A stretch of 64,000 nt of DNA from UBA6814 sp040753075 (GTDB taxonomy: Bacteria > Desulfobacterota > Desulfovibrionia > Desulfovibrionales > Desulfovibrionaceae), in NCBI GenBank assembly GCA_040753075.1, contig JBFMHA010000005.1, forward strand, positions 1 through 64,000. The letters run 5' to 3'. Position 1 is the stretch's first letter, and each line of letters opens with the position of its first letter. Shown in pieces: positions 38,486 to 47,862 of this stretch. The notes below the pieces were generated by a model, which saw nothing but the letters and a program-made list of their open reading frames with translations, was not told the DNA's origin and searched no databases. Both the position numbers and the translations under genes were made by a program.

Positions 38486-39745
38486 ATGGTGCGGCATGCG
38501 GTTCTTGTCCTTGCGCTGTTCGCGGTCATGGCCTGCGGCAGGGCCGACCCGGGTCCCTGCCCGGATTCCCTGGGCTGCGTGGACGTCGGTCCGGACGGGC
38601 CGTTGCGCATCGCGGCCATCCAGGTCCTGTCCGGCGGGATCCAGCAAGGAGGACTGAACCAGGTTCGGGCCATCGAGATGGCCCTCGCGGCCCGGGGAGG
38701 CGGTCTGCTCGGCCACCCCCTGGCGCTGCAGGTCGAGGACGGCCGCTGCTCCAAGGAGGGGGGCAGGGTGGCGGCCCAGAAGATCGCCGCGGACTCCAGC
38801 GTGATCGCGGTCCTGGGCGCGACCTGTTCGAGCTCCTCCGCCGCCGCGGCCAAGATCCTGTCCGATGCCGGCCTGACCCTGATCTCCGCCTCGAGCACCG
38901 CGCCCTCGCTGACCGCCGTGGGCGGCGCGGCTGGGGCGGACTGGCGGCCGGGCTTCTTTCGCACCATCCATAACGACGCCGCGGCCGGGGCCGCGGCCGC
39001 GGCCTTTGCCCGGCGCTCGCTCGGGCTGGGCCGGGCCGCGGTGGTCCACGACGGCGGACCCTACGGCCTGGGGCTGGCCGGCGCGTTCCGGGACGCCTTT
39101 GCCCGGCTGGGCGGAGAGACGGTGCTGGTGGCCGAAGTGGGCGCCGACGACGAGGACATGGGGCCGGTGCTCGCGGCCGTGGCCGAGGCCCGGGCCGGCG
39201 TGCTCTTCTTCCCTCTGTTCAGGCCCGCCAGCGTGCGACTGCTGTTCCAGGCCCGACAAATGCCGGGCCTGGACCGGACGATCCTGCTGGGTTCCGACGC
39301 GTCGTTCGCGGAAGCGTTCTTCGACGAGGCGGGGGCCGCGGCCAAGGGGGTGCATTTCGTCCTGCCCTCCACCCCGGAGGGAGGGGGCAAGGCGGCCTTC
39401 GAGGAGGGGTACGCCAGGCGCTACGGGGAGCGGCCGGTGGGAATATTCCATGCCCATGCCTACGACGCGGCGAACCTGCTCCTGGACGCCATCCAGGCGA
39501 CGGCGACCCGGACCCCGGGGGGAGGTCTGCGCATCGGCCGCCAGGCCCTGCGCGACGCCCTGCTGCGGACTTCCGGCCATCGCGGGCTCACCGGAATCCT
39601 GGCCTGCGACCGGTTCGGGGATTGCGGGGTGTCCAACTTCAAGGTGGTGCGGGTGGACAACCCCGCGGCCGGTCTCCCGGGCGCGGCCGGCAACGTGTTC
39701 TTTCTTTACGATCAGGCCCCTGCCGGGCAGGCCGGAGGCGGGTAA
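38486..39745 (+). CDS. Branched-chain amino-acid-type periplasmic binding lipoprotein 1
   Basis: 419 aa, with a lipobox VMAC at about 14-17 then CPDSLGCVDVGPDGPLRIA. The fold is a type-I periplasmic binding protein (Peripla_BP_6): RIAAIQVLSGG, ATCSSSSAAAAKILSDAGL, RTIHNDAAAGAAAAAFA, IFHAHAYDAANLLLDAIQ. It binds a small ligand outside the inner membrane. No ABC permease or ATPase genes lie nearby. Its stop shares a base with the start of a close paralog, which in turn overlaps a histidine kinase gene, pointing to a sensory role. Confidence 0.9.
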   Translation: MVRHAVLVLALFAVMACGRADPGPCPDSLGCVDVGPDGPLRIAAIQVLSGGIQQGGLNQVRAIEMALAARGGGLLGHPLALQVEDGRCSKEGGRVAAQKIAADSSVIAVLGATCSSSSAAAAKILSDAGLTLISASSTAPSLTAVGGAAGADWRPGFFRTIHNDAAAGAAAAAFARRSLGLGRAAVVHDGGPYGLGLAGAFRDAFARLGGETVLVAEVGADDEDMGPVLAAVAEARAGVLFFPLFRPASVRLLFQARQMPGLDRTILLGSDASFAEAFFDEAGAAAKGVHFVLPSTPEGGGKAAFEEGYARRYGERPVGIFHAHAYDAANLLLDAIQATATRTPGGGLRIGRQALRDALLRTSGHRGLTGILACDRFGDCGVSNFKVVRVDNPAAGLPGAAGNVFFLYDQAPAGQAGGG

Positions 39746-41022
39746 TGAGCCGGACTGCCCTTCCCCTCCCGGCCGCCGGCCGCGGGTTCGTGCTGCTGGC
39801 CGCCCTGGCCTGGGCGCTGCTCGCCGGCTGCGGCCGGGAAGACCCGCCGGTTCCGGCCTGCCCCGACCCCCTGGGCTGCGTGGAGGTCGCCCCGGGCGAG
39901 CCGCTGGTGGTGGGCGTGCTCGAGGCCCTGAGCGGCGAGCCCCGGCCCATCGGCCTGGACCAGTTGCGGGCCGTGGAGTTGGCGGTGGAGTCCTGGGGCG
40001 GAGGCATGCTGGGGCACGACATCGTCCTGGCCGTGGAGGATTCGCACTGCTCCAAGGAGGGAGGGGTCACGGCCGCGCTGAAGCTGGCGGCCAACCCCAA
40101 GGTGCTCGGAGCCGTCGGCCCCACCTGCTCGGGAGCGGCGGTGAGCGCCGGCAAGGTCTTGTCGGACGCCGGGATGGTCCTCGTCTCCGGCTCCAGCACG
40201 GCCCCGGTCCTGACCAGGACCGGAGATCGCAAGGGGGCGGCCTGGCAGCCCGGGTTCATGCGCACGGCGCAGAACGACGAGGAGCAGGGCCGGGCCGCGG
40301 CGCAGTTCGCCTTCCATCGGCTGGGGGTGCGCAGGGCGGCCAGCATCCATGACGGCGACCCCTACACCCGCGGCCTGGCCGAGGCCTTTGACGCAGCCTT
40401 CGCCGCCCTGGGCGGGGAGGTGGCGTTGTCCACGGGGGTCAACAAGGGCGACCGGGACATGCAGCCCGTGCTGGCCGCGGTGGCGGCCTCCGGGGCGCGG
40501 TTCCTCTTCGCCCCGGTGTTCCGGCCCGAAGGGGACCGGCTGGTGCTCCAGGCGAGGAAGGTCAAGGGCCTGGAGGACGCGGCGGTCATGAGTTCCGACG
40601 GGCTGTTCCTGGACGGCTTCCTGGACGCGGTGGGAGATGCCGGCCGGGGGCTGTACTTCGTGCTGCCGGCCACGCCCGAGGGCAAGGGCTACGAGGCCTT
40701 CGTGGCCAGGTACCGGGAGCGGTACGGCGAGGCGCCGAACACCTCCTACCACGCCCACACCTACGACGCCGCGAACATGCTCCTGGATGCCGTCCGCAAC
40801 GTGGCCGCGAGCCTTCCCGGGGGAGGCCTGCGCTTCGGCCGCCAGGCCCTGCGCGACAAGCTGCGGTCCACCCGCGGGTACGCCGGGCTGACCGGGACCC
40901 TTGCCTGCGACGAGTTCGGGGATTGCGGGAGCTCCCGCTTCAAGGTCCTGCGCCTGGACGACCCCTCCGGGGGCATGGAGGCCCTCAGGGCCAACGAGGT
41001 CTTCCGCCATGCCCCGCGCTGA
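39745..41022 (+). CDS. Branched-chain amino-acid-type periplasmic binding lipoprotein 2
   Basis: 425 aa, starting in a TAATG overlap with the upstream gene. Lipobox LLAGC at 25-29, followed by CPDPLGCVEVAPGEPLVVGVLEAL, the same CPD.LGCV.V motif as its neighbour. Peripla_BP_6 blocks are repeated: GPTCSGAAVSAGKVLSDAGM, RTAQNDEEQGRAAAQFA, YHAHTYDAANMLLDAVRN, YAGLTGTLACDEFGDCG. It clearly arose by tandem duplication. Ligand preference may differ from copy 1. The following histidine kinase starts within its last codons. Confidence 0.9.
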   Translation: MSRTALPLPAAGRGFVLLAALAWALLAGCGREDPPVPACPDPLGCVEVAPGEPLVVGVLEALSGEPRPIGLDQLRAVELAVESWGGGMLGHDIVLAVEDSHCSKEGGVTAALKLAANPKVLGAVGPTCSGAAVSAGKVLSDAGMVLVSGSSTAPVLTRTGDRKGAAWQPGFMRTAQNDEEQGRAAAQFAFHRLGVRRAASIHDGDPYTRGLAEAFDAAFAALGGEVALSTGVNKGDRDMQPVLAAVAASGARFLFAPVFRPEGDRLVLQARKVKGLEDAAVMSSDGLFLDGFLDAVGDAGRGLYFVLPATPEGKGYEAFVARYRERYGEAPNTSYHAHTYDAANMLLDAVRNVAASLPGGGLRFGRQALRDKLRSTRGYAGLTGTLACDEFGDCGSSRFKVLRLDDPSGGMEALRANEVFRHAPR

Positions 41023-42997
41023 ACCCGAAGGCGTCGGGAGCCGGGGGGGCGATCTGCGCCCCGCCTGGCCCGGGCTGGCCGGGCGCTGGCGCAGCCTGCG
41101 CATCGCCGGCAAGCTCGCGGCGGCCTTCGGCGGCCTGCTGGCGCTCATCGTGCTGGTGGCCCTGACCGGGTTCCTGCTCCTGCGGATGGTGCAGCGCCAC
41201 ATCGAATCCGACATCGTGAGCAGCCTGGAGATCCAGCGCCTCATCCTGGAGATGGGCGCCGGGCTGGAGCGCGCCCGGCAGTTGGAGAAGGACTTTTTCC
41301 TGCGTTGGCCCAACGCGGGCTTCGAGGCGGCCAGCCGGCACAGCGTCGAGCGCTTCCTGGTGGAGATCGACACGGTGCTGCGGGCCAGTTCCCGGGTCCG
41401 CGAACTGACGCCCGGGGCAGGGGGCGACGGAGGCTGGAGCCAGGCCACGGTCAGCCTCGCCTTCTTCCTGTCCGCCGCGGACCGCTACCGGGAAACCTTC
41501 ATGGAGGCCGTGGATCTGGTGGCCCTGCTGGCGGAGGAGAAAAGCGGACTCCTGGCCCGGTTCGCGGCCGGGGAGGAAGCCCTGCTGGCCGGCCTGGGCG
41601 CCCTGGGCGATCCCCAGCTCCTGTTTCTGTGCCGGGATATGGTCGCTGCGGAGAAGGACTACCTTCTGACCCGGCAGCGGCCCTTCATGCAGACCGCCTT
41701 CAACCTCTCGGCCCGCCTGAGCCGGGCCCTGGAGTCGGCCCCGGGAGGCGATCCCGCGACCCGGGACCGGGTGCAGGCGGGCTTGCGGGAACGCCGCGCC
41801 GTGGCCGAGAAGATCCTGGAGACGGACGTGGAGATCCGCAGCCGCCTGGCGGAATTCGACCTCCAGGCCGAGGCCGTGGATCCCCTGTCCCGGCAACTCG
41901 TGGAGCTGGGAAGCTGGGAGGTGAACGAGGCCCGGGAGGCCATCGCCCGCCTGACTCGTCTGGGCGCCGTGGCCCTGGCCGGAGCCGTGGCCGCGGCGGT
42001 GGCCCTGGCCGGGGCCATCGCCTGGATGCTCAACGCGGGCATCACCCGCAACCTGGAGCGGCTCACCCGGGTCGCGCAGGAGTTGCGGCGCGGCAATCTG
42101 GACGCCCGCGCCGAGGTCCCGGGCGGCGACGAGGTGGGCCAGCTGGCCGAAGCCTTCAACGCCATGGCCGCGGAGATCCGGCAGCGCACCGGGGACATCA
42201 CGGCCAAGGCCAGGGAGCTGGAGGCGGTCAACCGCCGCCTCCAGGAACTGGACACCATGAAGTCCGATTTCGTGTCCTCGGTTTCCCACGAGTTGCGCAC
42301 ACCCCTGACCTCCATCCTGGGCTTCGCCAAGATCCTGGACCGGGACTTCACCCGCCACTTCCTCCACCTGGGCGAAGGGGACGAGCGCTTGGCCGGCAAG
42401 GGCGAAACCATCCGCCAGAACCTGCGGATCATCGGCGAGGAGGGCCTGCGCCTGACGCGGCTCATCAACCAGGTGCTGGACCTGAACAAGATCGAGTCCG
42501 GCCGGGTGGAGTGGCGCGACGCGCCGGTGGCCCCGGAGATGCTGGTGGCCCGCGCGGTGGATGCGGTGCGCGGCCAGTTCGCGGAGCTCCCCGGGGTGGA
42601 TCTGCGGGTGGAAGCCCCGGCCGGCCTGCCCCTGGTGTGCGTGGACCCGGACCGGCTGGTGCAGGTGCTCATCAACCTCCTGCACAACGCGGCCAAGTTC
42701 ACGTCCTCCGGAAGCGTGACCGTGCGGTCCGAGGCCCGGGGCGGCGAGGTGCTCTTCCAGGTGGCGGACACCGGCCGGGGCATCCCGGCCAAGGCCTTGC
42801 CCACCCTGTTCGAGAAGTTCCGGCAGTGCGGGGGGGATGAGAATAACGGCGGCGCTGGGGTAGGCGCCGGCCTCGGCCTGGCCATCTGCAAGCAGATACT
42901 GGAGCACTACGGCCGGGAGATGCGGGTGGAGTCCGTCCCCGGCCGGGGGAGCACCTTCAGCTTCACGCTCTTCGCAGTGGGGACGGGTGCGGGGTAG
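41009..42997 (+). CDS. Membrane sensor histidine kinase coupled to two binding proteins
   Basis: 662 aa from the ATG at 41009 (GAGG upstream), overlapping the preceding gene by 14 bases. TM1 is about 37-59, a long helical periplasmic region of about 250 residues follows, TM2 about 315-337, then HAMP, HisKA with FVSSVSHELRTPLTSILGF, and HATPase with LVQVLINLLHNAAKFT, VADTGRGIP and GAGLGLAICKQIL. The helical periplasmic domain could dock the cognate binding lipoproteins. No response regulator is adjacent, so its partner is encoded elsewhere. Confidence 0.92.
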   Translation: MPRAEPEGVGSRGGDLRPAWPGLAGRWRSLRIAGKLAAAFGGLLALIVLVALTGFLLLRMVQRHIESDIVSSLEIQRLILEMGAGLERARQLEKDFFLRWPNAGFEAASRHSVERFLVEIDTVLRASSRVRELTPGAGGDGGWSQATVSLAFFLSAADRYRETFMEAVDLVALLAEEKSGLLARFAAGEEALLAGLGALGDPQLLFLCRDMVAAEKDYLLTRQRPFMQTAFNLSARLSRALESAPGGDPATRDRVQAGLRERRAVAEKILETDVEIRSRLAEFDLQAEAVDPLSRQLVELGSWEVNEAREAIARLTRLGAVALAGAVAAAVALAGAIAWMLNAGITRNLERLTRVAQELRRGNLDARAEVPGGDEVGQLAEAFNAMAAEIRQRTGDITAKARELEAVNRRLQELDTMKSDFVSSVSHELRTPLTSILGFAKILDRDFTRHFLHLGEGDERLAGKGETIRQNLRIIGEEGLRLTRLINQVLDLNKIESGRVEWRDAPVAPEMLVARAVDAVRGQFAELPGVDLRVEAPAGLPLVCVDPDRLVQVLINLLHNAAKFTSSGSVTVRSEARGGEVLFQVADTGRGIPAKALPTLFEKFRQCGGDENNGGAGVGAGLGLAICKQILEHYGREMRVESVPGRGSTFSFTLFAVGTGAG

Positions 42998-43012
42998 GCG
43001 AGGGGGAGAAAA

Positions 43013-43089
43013 TGGTCGGGGCGAGAGGATTTGAACCTCCGGCAACCAGCGCCCAAGGCTGGTGCGCTACCAGGCTGCGCCACGCCCCG
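43013..43089 (-). tRNA. tRNA-Pro (anticodon TGG)
   Basis: On the minus strand a 77-base cloverleaf folds with acceptor CGGGGCG/CGCCCCG, anticodon stem CCAGC/GCTGG around CTTGGGC (anticodon TGG), T-arm GGTTCAAATCC, and an encoded CCA end. It sits between the histidine kinase and the AmrS gene. Confidence 0.96.
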
Positions 43090-43141
43090 ACCGGGAGGGC
43101 AAGTCTCTAGCGGATTCCCCGCGGGGAGGCAACCCGGCTCC

Positions 43142-44155
43142 TCATTCCCACACTCCGCGCACCGCGGTCCCGCACCCCGCGCACGCGCCGCCCCGCAGGC
43201 GGCGCTCGGTGACGGTGAAGCCCATGCGCTCCAGCACCACCTGGCCGCAGCCCGGGCAGCGGGTGTTCTCGCCGTCGTGACCGGGCACGTTGCCCACGTA
43301 GACGTAGTTGAGCCCCGCCCGCCGGCCGGCGTCCAGGGCCCGCTCCAGGGTGGACACCGGGGTGGGGCCGCGGTCGGTGAGAGTGTAGTCCGGGTGGAAG
43401 CGGGACACGTGCCAGGGCGCGTGCGGACCCAGTTCCCCGGCGATGAACCCGGCCACCTGGGCCAGTTCCCGGTCCGAGTCGTTGAGCCCGGGGATGACCA
43501 GGGTGGTGATCTCCAGCCACCAGCCCAGGGCGGCCATGCGCTTCAGGTTGTCCAGCACGGGCTTCAGCCGGGCCCCGCAGCGGTCCCGGTAGAACTCCTC
43601 GCTGAAGGCCTTGAGGTCGATGTTGGCCGCGGCGATGTAGGGGCCCAGCTCCTCCAGGCATTCCGGGCTCTGGAACCCGTTGGACACCAGGATGCTGGCC
43701 AGGCCCCGCTCCCGGGCCAGGCGGGCGGTGGGCAGCATGAGTTCGAAGAACACCGTGGGCTCGGAGTAGGTGTAGGACACCGAGCGGCAGCCGTGGTGCA
43801 GGGCCGCGTCCACCAGGGCCTCCGGGGTGGCCGGCTCGCCCGACACCCGGCCGGTCTGGCGCGGCGGCTGGGACAGGGCGTAGTTCTGGCAGAAGGAGCA
43901 GGAAAAATTGCAGCCCATGGTGGCGAAGGAGAAGGTCCGGGTGCCGGGCAGGAAATGGTAGAGGGGTTTCTTCTCCACCGGGTCCACGTGCACCGCGGCC
44001 ACCCGGTCCCCGGCCAGGGTGAACAGCTCGCCGCCCTGGTTCGCCCGCACCCCGCAGGTCCCCCGGCCGCCCTCGGGGATGAGGCAGAAATGGCTGCACA
44101 GGCGGCACTGCACGCGGTCCTGGTCCAGGGCCTTCCAGAGCAGGGCGGGGCGCAT
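43142..44155 (-). CDS. amrS: AmmeMemoRadiSam-type radical SAM enzyme (AmrS/PflA-like)
   Basis: 337 aa. The radical SAM cluster motif is CNFSCSFCQNYALSQ (CxxxCxxC). N-terminal CRLCSHFCLIPEGGRGTCGVRANQGG and C-terminal CPGC...ACAGCGTAVRG supply extra cysteines. VDPVEKKPLYHFLPGTRTFSFATMGC is diagnostic for the AmrS branch. The AmmeMemoRadiSam system (AMMECR1, Memo, AmrS) modifies an unknown target; the partner genes are not in the window. AGGAGA precedes the ATG, overlapping the stop of a small secreted protein upstream. Confidence 0.9.
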   Translation of the reverse strand: MRPALLWKALDQDRVQCRLCSHFCLIPEGGRGTCGVRANQGGELFTLAGDRVAAVHVDPVEKKPLYHFLPGTRTFSFATMGCNFSCSFCQNYALSQPPRQTGRVSGEPATPEALVDAALHHGCRSVSYTYSEPTVFFELMLPTARLARERGLASILVSNGFQSPECLEELGPYIAAANIDLKAFSEEFYRDRCGARLKPVLDNLKRMAALGWWLEITTLVIPGLNDSDRELAQVAGFIAGELGPHAPWHVSRFHPDYTLTDRGPTPVSTLERALDAGRRAGLNYVYVGNVPGHDGENTRCPGCGQVVLERMGFTVTERRLRGGACAGCGTAVRGVWE

Positions 44156-44164
44156 GGCGGTCTC

Positions 44165-44461
44165 CTAGGGGTTCTGCTGCTTTTGCTGGCCGCCGGCCGG
44201 GAGCTTGACCTCGGGCTGGATCACCACCGGCGGTACGGGATGCTCCTCCCGGGGCTGCTCCTGGGGCGTGACCCGGATGACCGTGTCCCCGGTGTCCGCG
44301 TCACGGCCGGTGCGGATGGCGCCGCTGCCCGTGCCCATGACCGTGTCCCGCCGCTCTTCGGGAGCGGGTTGGGCCGCATCCTGGGCCCGGACGCCGGCCG
44401 GCAGGAGCAGGGCCAGGACGAGTGTCGCCGCCAGGCAGGCTGGAAGTGCGCGTCGCTCCAT
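44165..44461 (-). CDS. Small secreted protein, unknown
   Basis: 98 aa with a signal peptide (ACLAATLVLALLLPAGVRAQ, cleavage near residue 27) and an AAGGAG site. The mature part is low complexity and polar: DTVMGTGSGAIRTGRDADTGDTVIRVTPQEQPREEHP. No cysteines, no membrane anchor. Not recognised. It ends 9 bases before the AmrS start and probably shares its transcript. Confidence 0.75.
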   Translation of the reverse strand: MERRALPACLAATLVLALLLPAGVRAQDAAQPAPEERRDTVMGTGSGAIRTGRDADTGDTVIRVTPQEQPREEHPVPPVVIQPEVKLPAGGQQKQQNP

Positions 44462-44551
44462 GGGAATTTCTCCTTGAGGTCGCAGGGCAATAGTCGTATA
44501 CACTCTTCTTTGTAGCCACTTCCCCCAGCCCGTGCAAGGAGCGCACCGCCC

Positions 44552-45616
44552 ATGACCGACAGGTCCAAGGCCTATACTGACGCCGGCGTGAACATCGAGG
44601 CCGGCAACGAATTCGTCCGCCGCATCCGGAAGATGGTGGCGTCCACCTTCACCGGCGGGGTCATCACCGACATCGGCGGGTTCGGCGGCCTGTTCAAGCT
44701 CGACACCACCACCATGGAGGAGCCGGTGCTGGTGGCCTCCACCGACGGGGTGGGCACCAAGCTCAAGCTGGCTTTCGAGTACGGCGTGCACCACACCGTG
44801 GGCGTCGACCTGGTGGCCATGAGCGTGAACGACATCCTGGTCCAGGGGGCCAAGCCACTGTTCTTCCTTGACTACTTCGCCACGGGCAAGCTGGACATCG
44901 GGGTCGCCGAGCAGGTGCTCTCGGGCGTCGTGGAGGGCTGCAAGCAGGGCGGCTGCGCCCTCCTGGGCGGCGAGACCGCGGAGATGCCCGACTTCTACCC
45001 GCCCGGGGAGTACGACCTGTCCGGGTTCTGCGTGGGCGTGGTGGACAACGCCAGGATTGTGGACGGCGCGGGCGTGAGCGTGGGCGACGTGGTCGTCGGA
45101 ATGGCCTCCTCGGGTTTCCACTCCAACGGCTATTCCCTGGTGCGCAAGCTCCTGGCCGAAACCGGGCGGAGCGGAGCGGACCCCTTCCCCGGGACCGATC
45201 TGAGCACCGCCGAGGCCATCCTCGCGCCCACCCGCATCTATACCAAGGCGGTGCGCACCGTGCTCCGGGACCTGCCGGTCAAGGGCATGGCGCACATCAC
45301 CGGCGGCGGCTTCTACGACAACATCCCCCGGGTGCTGCCCAAGGGCGTGTCCGCCCGGGTGCGCTTCGGGTCCTGGCCCATGCCCGCGGTGTTCCACTGG
45401 GCCAAGGAGGCGGGCAAGCTCTCCTGGCCGGAGATGCTGCAGATCTTCAACTGCGGCGTGGGCTACATCTTCATCGTGCCCGAGGCCGCGGCCGACGAGG
45501 TCCTGTCCCGGCTGCACGGGGTCAAGGAGGAGGCCTTCGTCATCGGCCAGATCGAACTGCACCGCGAAGATGACGCCGACCGGGTGCTGGTGGATTTCCC
45601 GGAGGAGGCCCGCTAG
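44552..45616 (+). CDS. purM: Phosphoribosylformylglycinamidine cyclo-ligase
   Basis: 354 aa, standard PurM. YTDAGVNIEAGNEFVRRI, VASTDGVGTKLKLAFEYG, VDLVAMSVNDILVQGAKPLFFLDYFATG, GCALLGGETAEMPDFY, GFHSNGYSLVRKLL and HITGGGFYDNIPRVLP are all present. It forms aminoimidazole ribotide in purine synthesis. AAGGAG precedes the ATG. It is followed by a strong terminator. The upstream neighbour is divergent. Confidence 0.97.
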   Translation: MTDRSKAYTDAGVNIEAGNEFVRRIRKMVASTFTGGVITDIGGFGGLFKLDTTTMEEPVLVASTDGVGTKLKLAFEYGVHHTVGVDLVAMSVNDILVQGAKPLFFLDYFATGKLDIGVAEQVLSGVVEGCKQGGCALLGGETAEMPDFYPPGEYDLSGFCVGVVDNARIVDGAGVSVGDVVVGMASSGFHSNGYSLVRKLLAETGRSGADPFPGTDLSTAEAILAPTRIYTKAVRTVLRDLPVKGMAHITGGGFYDNIPRVLPKGVSARVRFGSWPMPAVFHWAKEAGKLSWPEMLQIFNCGVGYIFIVPEAAADEVLSRLHGVKEEAFVIGQIELHREDDADRVLVDFPEEAR

Positions 45617-45642
45617 GCCGCCCTTGCCGGACCGGAGACAAG

Positions 45643-45675
45643 GCGGGCCGCCCCTTCGGGGGCGGCCCGCTTTTT
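45643..45675. terminator. Strong intrinsic terminator after purM
   Basis: GCGGGCCGCCCC-TTCG-GGGGCGGCCCGC, a perfect 12-base stem with a UUCG tetraloop, then TTTTTC. It ends purM and may also serve the convergent radical SAM gene. Confidence 0.92.
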
Positions 45676-45679
45676 CGTG

Positions 45680-46951
45680 TCAGGCCCGCTTGCCGCCTTC
45701 CAGGTACGGATTGAAGTACCCGTACTCCAGCCAGGGGCAGGCCTTCCTCAGGCGCTTGCGGAAGTGCTGCAGGCCCATGGCCGGGCCGCCGGGGCGCCTG
45801 GCGGCCAGGGCCAGGTAGAGGTCGGGGTCCAGGTTCAGGTTGCGGAGCTGGATGAAGTCCACCCGGTGTTCGCCCGCCAGGTCGGCGAGCGCGGCCAGCT
45901 CCTCCTCGGTGTCCGTGACCCCGGGGAAGAAGATGAGGTTCAGGGACACCCACAGGCCCGCGGCCTTGGCGACGCGGATGCTCTCCTTCACGTCGGCGAA
46001 GCCGTAGCCCCGGGGCCGGTAGTAGTCGGCGTACAGGCCGGGCCGGGCGCTGACCAGGCTGACCCGGATGGAGTCGGCCCCGGCCCGGGCGATGCGCTCC
46101 AGGCCTTCGGGCAGGCTGGCGTTGGTGTTCACGTTCACCGTGCCCTTGCCCCCGGCCTTGCGGAAGGCCGCCACCGCCTCGGCGATGGCCGCGGCCTCGG
46201 TGAGGGGCTCGCCCTCGCAGCCCTGGCCGAAGGAGAGGATGGGGCGCTTCTCGCGGCGGCAGTGCTCGGCCATGACCTCCGCGATCTCCTTGGGGTCGGG
46301 GGCGAAGGCGATGCGCTTCTGGGTGGCCGGGAATCCGGAGTCCTCGGGCTGCTCGGACAGGCAGCCCAGGCAGCGGGCGTTGCAGGCCCGGGCCGTGGGC
46401 AGGGGAGCCTCGAACCGGCCCAGGGCCAGGTTGCGCGCGGCCGGGCAGCAGTAGGTCAGGGCGCAGTTGGCCAGGTGGGCCATGAGCCGGTTCTTGGGAT
46501 AGGCGGCCAGGAGCCGGTGCGCGCCCTTGGCGATGCGCTCCCGGGGGATGCCGGCGAAGACCTGGCGGCGGTCCTCGTCCACCTTCTTGGTGCAGACCCA
46601 CAGCCGGCCCTCGGCGAAGCCCACGGCCGCGTAGGAGAACATGGGCAGCACGGGCGCGCCCTCGTCCTTGCGGAAGGCGGCCACGCCCGTGGCGGTGTGA
46701 CCCGGGCAGACGAAGGCGGCCACGGCCCGCTCCTCCAGGGCCTCGGCCTCGCCGGTCTCCGGGTCCAGGCCCACGGCCCGGCGGCCGGGCAGCACGAAGA
46801 GCTCGCTCTCCGGGGGCAGGGGCATGACCTCGCCGGGCCGGGGCAGGGCCAGCTCCTCGCCGCGGCGGGTGAGCATGAGCAGGTCGGGGTGGTCGAAGAT
46901 GCGGCCCGATTCGTCGGCAAAGACCAGGCGTGGGGTGAGATGGCGCGACAT
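45680..46951 (-). CDS. Radical SAM protein, unknown substrate
   Basis: 423 aa. The radical SAM motif lies mid-protein in TARACNARCLGCLS (CxxxCxxC, near 190-200), preceded by a roughly 180-residue N-terminal domain with HLANCALTYCCPAARN that may bind a second metal centre. LSFGQGCEGEPLTE and VNVNTNASLPEGLERI are typical barrel segments. AGGGAG precedes the ATG. It ends the minus-strand series starting with the CXXC micro-protein. The substrate cannot be inferred. Confidence 0.85.
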   Translation of the reverse strand: MSRHLTPRLVFADESGRIFDHPDLLMLTRRGEELALPRPGEVMPLPPESELFVLPGRRAVGLDPETGEAEALEERAVAAFVCPGHTATGVAAFRKDEGAPVLPMFSYAAVGFAEGRLWVCTKKVDEDRRQVFAGIPRERIAKGAHRLLAAYPKNRLMAHLANCALTYCCPAARNLALGRFEAPLPTARACNARCLGCLSEQPEDSGFPATQKRIAFAPDPKEIAEVMAEHCRREKRPILSFGQGCEGEPLTEAAAIAEAVAAFRKAGGKGTVNVNTNASLPEGLERIARAGADSIRVSLVSARPGLYADYYRPRGYGFADVKESIRVAKAAGLWVSLNLIFFPGVTDTEEELAALADLAGEHRVDFIQLRNLNLDPDLYLALAARRPGGPAMGLQHFRKRLRKACPWLEYGYFNPYLEGGKRA

Positions 46952-47016
46952 GGGTGCTCCCTACCCCGGGCCGCGGCCCGGGGCAAGGGCAAGATGCGGC
47001 AGGGCGGGGAGGTTGC

Positions 47017-47862
47017 TCAGTGCCGCACCCGGCCCTCGAACAGGTCGCGGCAGCGGGCGTAGCCGGCCGGGGTGCCGGCGTCGAGCACCGTGCCCGCCAG
47101 GGGAGCGCCCACGAACTCCACCCCCCCGGCCAGCATGATCCGCCGCACCTTGCCGTCGGTCAGCTCCACCCGGGGATCCTGGGACCAGAACCGCTCCGCG
47201 GCGCGGGCGATGAAGTCCAGGTAGTGGGGGCGGGCCGCGTACAGGCCGCAGGTGCGCAGCTCGCCCGGAAAGCGGGGCGCGAAGGGTCCGGGCTGCTTGG
47301 TCAGGAAGCGCTCCACGGTGAAGAGTCCGTCCGGCCTGGGCGCGAGGTCCACCCGGCCCGAGGCGGGCAGGGCCGGGGCGGCGTCCGCGTCCACGGCCAT
47401 GAGCGCCACCGTGTCCAGGCCGGTGCTGGCGTAGGTCTCGCAAGCTCGGGCCAGGGCTCCCGACGGCCAGGGCAGGTTGTCCGGGTAGACCACGGCAAAA
47501 GGATCGTCTCCAAGCAGGCCCCGGGCGGCCAGGATGGCGTCGCACTCGCCGCGGGGCAGTTCCTGGTAGGCGAAATGCACCTGCAGCCGAGCCAGGATCC
47601 GGGCCAGATCCGCGGCCGCGGCCGGGTACTCGCGGCGGACGAAGGCCGGGTCCTCCAGCAGCCGGCGCAGGTCTTCCTTGCCCGGCCGGATCACCACCAC
47701 CGCCTCCGCGCAGCCGGCCAGGGCGGCCTCTTCCAGGGCGTGCAGGATGAGGGGCCGGCCGGCCACGGGGAGGAGCTCCTTGGGCCGCAGGGGATCCACC
47801 GCCCGCATGCGGGCGCCCAGCCCGGCGGCCGGGATCACGGCGCGGCGCAAGGGCGCGTTCAT
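47017..47862 (-). CDS. GalU-like UTP-glucose-1-phosphate uridylyltransferase
   Basis: 281 aa. VIPAAGLGARMRAVDPLRPKELLPV is the nucleotidyltransferase Gly-rich loop. YQELPRGECDAILAARGLLGDDPFAVVYPDN and LAGTVLDAGTPAGYARC match GalU and related sugar-nucleotide enzymes. The ATG overlaps the stop of the upstream FeS gene (ATGA). It may make UDP-glucose or another nucleotide sugar; the exact sugar is uncertain because the protein is somewhat divergent from E. coli GalU. Confidence 0.8.
   Translation of the reverse strand: MNAPLRRAVIPAAGLGARMRAVDPLRPKELLPVAGRPLILHALEEAALAGCAEAVVVIRPGKEDLRRLLEDPAFVRREYPAAAADLARILARLQVHFAYQELPRGECDAILAARGLLGDDPFAVVYPDNLPWPSGALARACETYASTGLDTVALMAVDADAAPALPASGRVDLAPRPDGLFTVERFLTKQPGPFAPRFPGELRTCGLYAARPHYLDFIARAAERFWSQDPRVELTDGKVRRIMLAGGVEFVGAPLAGTVLDAGTPAGYARCRDLFEGRVRH

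Noticed and set aside
43013..43089. tRNA-Pro as an attachment site for a mobile island
   Set aside because: No integrase gene, no repeated tRNA 3' end and no composition change nearby.
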